Shown: in pieces, positions 38,276 through 46,408 of the stretch
Layout: each line of letters begins with the position of its first letter
How positions within the stretch are numbered: the first letter of the stretch is position 1
Source of the DNA: Chromatiaceae bacterium
GTDB taxonomy: Bacteria > Pseudomonadota > Gammaproteobacteria > Chromatiales > Chromatiaceae
Length of the DNA: 46,408 nucleotides
NCBI GenBank assembly: GCA_028277905.1
Contig: JANQFI010000046.1
Location: forward strand, 1 to 46,408
Direction: 5' to 3'
Position numbers and translations under genes: made by a program
The notes under the pieces: model-generated
The model's input: the letters and a program-made list of their open reading frames with translations, nothing else
Database searches by the model: none
What the model was told of the DNA's origin: nothing

Positions 38276-39678
38276 CGCCTCGCTTCGATCCATGCCTGCC
38301 CCTGCTGCTCCTGGGCTTGGTCCTGGGCCCGGCCGCAGCCGAGACGGGGCCGGCGGCCCCGGATGGCAGCCTCGAGGCACTACTCGCGCAGGTCCAGCAG
38401 GCGCGCGCCGCGGCGCAGCTGGCCGACGCCGAGCGTGAGCAGCGCTTCTTGGCAGAGCAGGCATCCCAGCAGCAACGCCTGGAAGCCCTGGCGGCCAGCC
38501 TGGAAGCGGAGCAGGCGCGGGGCGAGTCGTTGCGGGAAGCCTTCAGCCTGCAGCGGGACCGGCTCGCCGAGCTGGACGCAGGGCTCGAGGCACGCACGGG
38601 CGAGCTGCTCGGCCTGGTTCGCCAGCATGCACGCGAGACCGCTGCGCTGTTGCGCGACTCCCTCGTTTCGGCGCAGCTGCCAGGGCGCGCCGATGCCCTG
38701 GCGGACCTGGCGGAGCAGGACCATGTCCCGACCATCATCGAGCTGGAGGACCTTTGGCTGGCGCAGCAGCGTGAGATGACCGAGGCAGCGCAGGTCGTGA
38801 GCTGGCCGGCCCTGGTCATCGGCGTCGACGGCGCAATGCGCGAGCAGCGGGTCACCCGCGTCGGGCCGTTCACGGCGCTGGGGGAGACTGGCCGGCTGCT
38901 GGCCCGGCTCAAGGAATCCGGCCAGCTGTATGAGCCGAGGCGTCGGCCCGATCCGCTGCGCTGGGAGCGCTGGCGCGCGCGCATCCTGCCATGGTGGCCG
39001 CTCGCGCATGGGCCGCCTGCGGCGGTGGCGACAACGCCGCTGCCCGTGGATCCGACCCGTGGCGCCTTGGTCGCGCTGCTTGCTCAGGTACCCCAGCCGC
39101 TAGAGCGCATCGCCCAGGGGCGCTTGGTCGGCTGGATCATTATCGCCCTGGGTGCGCTGGGACTGATCCTGGCGCTAGAGCGATTGCTCGTGCTGGGCTC
39201 TGTGGATCGACGCATGCGTCGTCAGCAGCGCTCCGATGTGCCCGACGCGCGCAATCCGCTGGGTCGGATGCTGGCAGTCTATCGGGACAATGCCAGTGTC
39301 GATCCCGAGACACTGGGCCTGATGCTCGACGAGACCATCATCAAGGAGACGCCGCGGCTCCAGCGCGGCCTCTCGGCGCTACGGATCCTCGCCATGATCG
39401 CGCCGCTGCTTGGGTTGCTGGGGACCGTGACCGGACTCATCGAGACCTTCCAAGCCATCACGCTCTTCGGGACCGGCGACCCCAAGCTCATGGCGGGCGG
39501 CATATCACAGGCCCTGGTGACGACCGTGCTCGGCCTGATCGTCGCGATCCCGCTGATCCTGATCCACGCCGGCCTGCTCGGGCGTAGCCGGCGCCTGATC
39601 GAGACGCTGGACCAGCAGAGCGCGGCCCTGGTCGCACGCCAAGCCGAGCGGACAGGCGTCAGTGGCGTCCTCGCCTGA
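38272..39678 (+). CDS. TtpC-like MotA/TolQ/ExbB family protein
   Basis: The 468-residue product is a long ExbB-like protein. The first half is a signal peptide (about 8-25) and a periplasmic coiled coil (about 30-130). The second half has three membrane helices, about 283-308 (GWIIIALGALGLILALERL), 371-392 (IAPLLGLLGTVTGLI) and 413-436 (VTTVLGLIVAIPLILIHAGLL). This is the layout of TtpC, the extra protein needed by Vibrio TonB2-type systems, where it joins the ExbB-ExbD motor. The chosen start overlaps the DUF3450 stop; the upstream open frame from 38155 is a shadow. The stop lies inside the next gene. Confidence 0.88.
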   Translation: MTPRFDPCLPLLLLGLVLGPAAAETGPAAPDGSLEALLAQVQQARAAAQLADAEREQRFLAEQASQQQRLEALAASLEAEQARGESLREAFSLQRDRLAELDAGLEARTGELLGLVRQHARETAALLRDSLVSAQLPGRADALADLAEQDHVPTIIELEDLWLAQQREMTEAAQVVSWPALVIGVDGAMREQRVTRVGPFTALGETGRLLARLKESGQLYEPRRRPDPLRWERWRARILPWWPLAHGPPAAVATTPLPVDPTRGALVALLAQVPQPLERIAQGRLVGWIIIALGALGLILALERLLVLGSVDRRMRRQQRSDVPDARNPLGRMLAVYRDNASVDPETLGLMLDETIIKETPRLQRGLSALRILAMIAPLLGLLGTVTGLIETFQAITLFGTGDPKLMAGGISQALVTTVLGLIVAIPLILIHAGLLGRSRRLIETLDQQSAALVARQAERTGVSGVLA

Positions 39679-40330
39679 CCAGGGCCTGCGGATCACCTCG
39701 ACGTCTGCCGCTGGCCCCCAGAGGCTGGAACCGGCGGTCGAGAGCGCCGTCGGCGATGGCCCGCTGCTCGGCCTGCGCAGCGCGCTCGGCGACTGGCTGC
39801 TCGACCCGGCGCGGCAGTTGCTGGAGGCCGGGGGACCGGTGCTCTGGGTCATTTTCGCCGTATCGCTGTTGCTTTGGACATTGATCCTGCTGCGCTACCT
39901 GGATCTGTTCCGTCGCCATCCTCGACGACTAGAGGCGGCGCGGCGGGAATGGGCCGCGCGCTCGGAGCACAGCTCGTGGCTCGCGCATCAGGTGCGCCGG
40001 GCGCTGATCTCACAGCTGTCGGTGGAGCTGAACCGGTCACTTCCCCTGATCAAGGCGCTGATCACCGCGTGTCCTCTGCTCGGGCTGCTGGGAACCGTCA
40101 CCGGCATGATCCACGTCTTCGATATCATGGCCCATGCGGGCAGCAGTCAGGTCAAGGCCATGGCCGACGGCATCTCACTGGCCACCATTCCAACCATGGC
40201 CGGTATGGTGGTCGCCATCTCCGGGCTCTTCTTCAGCGCCGACCTGCAACGCCGGGCCGTATTGGAGACCGACCGAGCGGCCGATCAGTTGCGCACAGCA
40301 TCCGGCATAGGGCGGACGCCGACAGCATGA
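39662..40330 (+). CDS. exbB: ExbB-like proton channel subunit
   Basis: The 222-residue product is the shorter ExbB/TolQ-type channel subunit, which with ExbD uses the proton gradient to energise TonB in the inner membrane. Three membrane segments are visible: about 59-80 (VLWVIFAVSLLLWTLILLRY), 136-150 (CPLLGLLGTVTGMIHVF) and 176-192 (IPTMAGMVVAISGLFF). The start is a GTG at 39662 that overlaps the preceding gene by 17 bp; its stop overlaps the exbD start (ATGA). It is normal for TonB2-type systems to carry both a TtpC and an ExbB. Confidence 0.9.
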   Translation: MASSPDQGLRITSTSAAGPQRLEPAVESAVGDGPLLGLRSALGDWLLDPARQLLEAGGPVLWVIFAVSLLLWTLILLRYLDLFRRHPRRLEAARREWAARSEHSSWLAHQVRRALISQLSVELNRSLPLIKALITACPLLGLLGTVTGMIHVFDIMAHAGSSQVKAMADGISLATIPTMAGMVVAISGLFFSADLQRRAVLETDRAADQLRTASGIGRTPTA

Positions 40331-40737
40331 GACGACGCAAGCACCAGCTCATCGAGGAAGAGAGCGAGATCAACATGACGCCGATGTTGGACATCGTCCT
40401 CATCATGCTGATCTTCTTCATTGTCACCAGCTCATTCGTCAAAGAGAGCGGCGTCGAGGTGGAGCGCCCGGCCGCGGCGACAGCGACGCGCCAGGAGCAG
40501 GGCAACATCCTGATCGCGATTACCAGCGAGAATGTGATCTGGGTCGATCGGCGGGAGGTGGAGCCGCCGGCACTCGGCGTTGTCATCGAGCGCCTGCAGG
40601 CCGAGAACCCCGGGGGGACCGTGGTGGTACAAGCGGATCGGGCGGCCCGTGCCGGCCTGCTGGTGCAAGTCATCGATCAGGTACGCCGGGCTGGGATCGA
40701 GGACGTTGCTGTCGCCGCGGAGCCTATCGAGCAGTAG
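40327..40737 (+). CDS. exbD: ExbD-like biopolymer transport protein
   Basis: The 136-residue product is of normal ExbD length. The N-terminal NMTPMLDIVLIMLIFFIV segment contains D22, the single membrane aspartate that carries protons through the motor. After the helix, a periplasmic domain includes VWVDRREVE-like strands and VVVQADRAARAGLLVQVID. The start overlaps the ExbB stop (ATGA) and the tonB-like gene starts 3 bp after its stop. Confidence 0.93.
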   Translation: MRRRKHQLIEEESEINMTPMLDIVLIMLIFFIVTSSFVKESGVEVERPAAATATRQEQGNILIAITSENVIWVDRREVEPPALGVVIERLQAENPGGTVVVQADRAARAGLLVQVIDQVRRAGIEDVAVAAEPIEQ

Positions 40738-40740
40738 ACA

Positions 40741-41622
40741 ATGGGGCGGCTCGGCTCACTCGGGGCGGCGCTGCTCGTCACGCTCGCGCTCTTCGCCTTG
40801 ATGCAGGCGATGATCGCGCGACAGGAGACGCCGGCCCAGCCGACAAGCAGCGACGCTCGGGTGAGTCTGGTCCAGCCCTCCACCGATACCCGGACATCTG
40901 AGGAAGACGCCGAGGCGGTCGCTGCCGCGCGCGCGCTGCCGCCACCGCCACCACCACCGGCTCAGTTGCCAGCCACGCTGCCGACCCCCAGGGTCAGGCC
41001 CCCTCCGCCGCAGCTTGCCCCGCCGCCCGCGATCGTACCTGAGCTGGCCCCCATCGAGCCTGGGGGGAAGCCCTATCTCGGTGCTGTCGCGAAGCCGCAG
41101 CCCCAGCCCCAGCCCCAGCCCCAGCCCCAGCCCAAGCCCAAGCCCAAGCCCAAAGCCCGCCCAGCGCCGAAGCCGCCGCGCCAAACCGCGCGACCATCAG
41201 AGTCGCCGAAGCCCGAGGCGCCGGCGAGACCCGGAGTGGAGTCGCAACGGCAAGCACCTGCGGCACGCGAGCAGTCTCCATCCAGATCCTCGCGGGGCAG
41301 CGATCGGGGGCAAAGCACGAGCGCGAAACCGAAGCCCAAAGCCCAGGGGGTGACCAGGGCGGCGTCGCCGATCTCCACCCCACGACCGCCCTATCCGCGC
41401 GCCGCCAAACAGGCGCGCCAAGAGGGATGGGTCGACGTCCAGTTTACGATCACCGCGAGCGGACGCGTCGCGAACGTCCGCGTGGTCGGGTCACGACCTC
41501 GGCGTGTCTTCGATCAGGTTGCCCGACGCACGGTCCAGGGCTGGCGGTTTCGCCCGCGTCTGGTCAACGGCAAGGCCAGGTCTCAGACCGCGCGTCAACG
41601 GATCTACTTTCGATTGCGATGA
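40741..41622 (+). CDS. tonB: TonB family energy transducer
   Basis: The 293-residue TonB-like protein has an N-terminal anchor (about 6-25, GAALLVTLALFALMQAMI). A long proline-rich periplasm-spanning region (about 65-215) contains QP and KP dipeptide runs encoded by a hexanucleotide CAGCCC/AAGCCC repeat. The C-terminal TonB domain (about 220-293) has ISTPRPPYPRAAKQARQEGW, VDVQFTITASGRVANVRVV and a final RIYFRLR strand. It transmits motor energy to outer-membrane receptors, most likely including the receptor encoded upstream. The QP/KP length could vary by slippage. Confidence 0.92.
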   Translation: MGRLGSLGAALLVTLALFALMQAMIARQETPAQPTSSDARVSLVQPSTDTRTSEEDAEAVAAARALPPPPPPPAQLPATLPTPRVRPPPPQLAPPPAIVPELAPIEPGGKPYLGAVAKPQPQPQPQPQPQPKPKPKPKARPAPKPPRQTARPSESPKPEAPARPGVESQRQAPAAREQSPSRSSRGSDRGQSTSAKPKPKAQGVTRAASPISTPRPPYPRAAKQARQEGWVDVQFTITASGRVANVRVVGSRPRRVFDQVARRTVQGWRFRPRLVNGKARSQTARQRIYFRLR

Positions 41623-42932
41623 CCGCGTTCTCGACGCATCCGTTGCTTGCCGGGAGCCTGTCCGGCTGGCTGTTGCTGGCTGCCTTTCCCGTGCTCGGCG
41701 ACGCCTTGAGCCCGACCCACCACGGGCGTTTGGCGGAGGTCCATGCGCTGATGGAGCAGAAGCGCTGGGAAGAGGCGCATATGGCCCTGGACGACTTGCG
41801 CACCCAGATCGGTGCGCAGCCCTACGCGCGCGCGCTCCTGCTGCAGGCAGCAGGCTGGCTCTACATGGGCAGCGGCGAGCCATCGACAGCGATCAAATCC
41901 CTGCGCGAGGCCCTGGCCCTCAACACCTTGCCGCAGGAAGCCAGCCAGGACACACGCTATCTGCTGGCGCAGCTGCTGCTCACAGAGTCGGATGCGTCAG
42001 CCGCCGCGGCCGTCATGGATGATTGGCTGGCTACGACCAAATCGCCGTCTGCAAAGGCCCTGTATCTGGCCGGGACCGCCCATGCCCTGGCCGGAAACAG
42101 CAAGCCGGCAACGGAGTATTTGGCGCAAGCCGTCGCCAGTGGGGACGACTTGCCCGAGGCATGGGGCCAACGTCTGCTGGCCCTGCGGCTGCAGTCCGGA
42201 CAAGCCGAGCAGGCCCGCGTGCTATTGCGGCGACTGCTCGTCACCAATGCGGATGAGAAGACCTATTGGCTCCAGCTCGCCGATCTAGAAGCGGGTCTGG
42301 AGGGTCCCGGCGCGGCTGTCGCCGTGCTCGAGCTCGCGCGGCAGCGGGGACTGCTGCGGCAGCCGGCCGAGCTACTCGACCTCGCCGGGCGCTGGCTGAG
42401 GCTCGGCGTGCCCGAGCGCGCGGCGCGCTTGCTGCAGGACACCCTGGACGACGGCCGGCTCGCGGCGACGCCGGCGCGCTTGGATCTCCTCGCGGATGCC
42501 TGGTGGCGGTCTGGCGAGCCGGAGCGCGCCCGGGCCGCGCTGGAACAGGCCATTGCACTGGCGCCCGAGGCCCCACCGGACCAGAGCGAGGAAGAGCCAG
42601 CGGGGGAGGGGTACCAGGGCGCAGCCGCGGTCGAGCGGCGGCTGCGGCTGGCGCGGATGGCGGCCGAGGTGGAAGACTGGGATGCTGTCCTGGCTGCCAC
42701 GCGCTCGGCCTTGGCCGATGCGGGCCCACCGCGGACCGGGATGGGACACCTGCTGGCGGGAATGGCGCGTCATTATCTTGGCCACTCCGAGGGGGCATTG
42801 CGGCACTTCGAGCTGGCCGCTGGCTTCGCGGACACCCGTGCCGATGCCAAGCAATGGCTCGCGTCGTTGCGGCCCGCAGAGGCCGCCGCACCAGGGGCGT
42901 CCGAGCTCCGGGCGCCGCCGAGCGCCCCCTGA
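41619..42932 (+). CDS. TPR-repeat protein of the TonB operon
   Basis: The 437-residue product has a signal peptide (about 10-28) and a series of helical TPR-type repeats of about 34 residues, for example ARALLLQAAGWLYMGSGEPS and AKALYLAGTAHALAGNSKPA. A Glu-Pro-rich linker lies near 320-335 and the C-terminus is Pro/Ala-rich. TPR proteins follow exbD-tonB in several TtpC-type TonB operons and are presumed periplasmic assembly or scaffolding factors. The start overlaps the tonB stop; the longer open frame from 41427 is a shadow. The exact role is unknown. Confidence 0.85.
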   Translation: MTAFSTHPLLAGSLSGWLLLAAFPVLGDALSPTHHGRLAEVHALMEQKRWEEAHMALDDLRTQIGAQPYARALLLQAAGWLYMGSGEPSTAIKSLREALALNTLPQEASQDTRYLLAQLLLTESDASAAAAVMDDWLATTKSPSAKALYLAGTAHALAGNSKPATEYLAQAVASGDDLPEAWGQRLLALRLQSGQAEQARVLLRRLLVTNADEKTYWLQLADLEAGLEGPGAAVAVLELARQRGLLRQPAELLDLAGRWLRLGVPERAARLLQDTLDDGRLAATPARLDLLADAWWRSGEPERARAALEQAIALAPEAPPDQSEEEPAGEGYQGAAAVERRLRLARMAAEVEDWDAVLAATRSALADAGPPRTGMGHLLAGMARHYLGHSEGALRHFELAAGFADTRADAKQWLASLRPAEAAAPGASELRAPPSAP

Positions 42933-43199
42933 GCGCGGCGTCGCCCGCCCGCGGCTTGCGTCCCGACGCCCGCCCCGACGCCAACCCCAATGCCAGCCCC
43001 GACGCCAATGTGGGAGCATGCTGCGCCCGATCTGCCGGGCAGCGGGGCTGAATGGGCTTGCCGCCGACCATCGCGCTGCAGCCCCCAAGACGGCGGCAAT
43101 CCCAGGCTTGCGAATTGCCCGGTGTTGCCCGCCGGACTATGCTGCCGTGGGACCCAAGGGTCGCGGCAGTCGAGAGACACATCAACGCGAGTAAGCTTC

Positions 43200-46259
<3,060 letters not shown>

Positions 46260-46318
46260 ACCGCGGCACCACAATACGTGAAAATACAGTGAGATAGGCA
46301 CGGCATAGAGCCGGGGCG

Positions 46319-46408
46319 GTAGGACGGCCAGTTACCCGACCGCCCCCGCACAGATCCCGGCGTGCGGAACTACCGCACCGGGCTCCTCAAGATTACTCGC
46401 TTCGCACC
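46319..46408 (-). mobile_element. Group II intron 3' end (domains V and VI), continues beyond window
   Basis: Read on the minus strand, domain V is at 46385-46353: GAGCCCGG pairs with CCGGGATC, there is a two-base CG bulge, and a TGCGG/CCGCA tip stem follows. Domain VI follows as GGGCGG pairing with CCGTCC, and the intron probably ends at TAC (46319), fitting the AY rule. The rest of the intron, where any maturase would lie, is outside the window. The deleted copy at 8712-8841 shares this 3' end. Confidence 0.7.

Overview
The window is GC-rich DNA from a gammaproteobacterium, most like Chromatiaceae/Chromatiales (purple sulfur bacteria and relatives). That placement is inference: it rests on the long PurL, the TtpC-type TonB system, the propeller sensors, and many hexanucleotide simple repeats. 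No rRNA or tRNA gene was seen.

Positions 1-9900 form an accessory island of intact and decayed genes. It holds a deleted and frameshifted Fic gene, a broken hsdM start, and an imperfect palindromic element of about 159 bp. That element occurs three times: a truncated copy at 1-130, a full copy at 1867-2025 and a half copy at 9611-9674. Just after the full copy lies a three-gene type I-G (formerly I-U) CRISPR effector module, csx17-csb1-csb2, with no cas3, no adaptation genes and no array in the window. Next come a lower-GC DUF4157 (eCIS-core) zincin-like protein, an internally deleted group II intron, a possible transposase remnant and a GYD-domain remnant.

Positions 9929-18217 look like conserved chromosome: purL, two MacB/FtsX-type permeases with no adjacent ATPase, and a DUF58 gene on the minus strand.

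Positions 18683-28946 hold a tight three-gene signalling operon. Its products are a propeller protein with a degenerate GGDEF domain, a propeller hybrid histidine kinase (HisKA-HATPase-REC-REC-HPt), and a REC-PAS-GGDEF-EAL protein.

Positions 29200-46259 look like a functional neighbourhood for secreted proteolysis and TonB-driven uptake. A good sigma-54 promoter (GG-N10-GC) with upstream direct repeats precedes two tandem S8 proteases. Both proteases end in perfect six-residue SMLWAD repeats followed by a shared tail. Then come a TonB-dependent receptor, DUF3450, a TtpC-like ExbB, ExbB, ExbD, TonB and a TPR protein, in overlapping or nearly overlapping order. The region ends with a sigma-54 activator (GAFTGA) that carries degenerate GGDEF and GAF-like sensor regions. 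My working hypothesis is that the activator controls the protease promoter and that the receptor and TonB complex import protease products. The window ends inside the 3' end (domains V-VI) of another group II intron, read on the minus strand.
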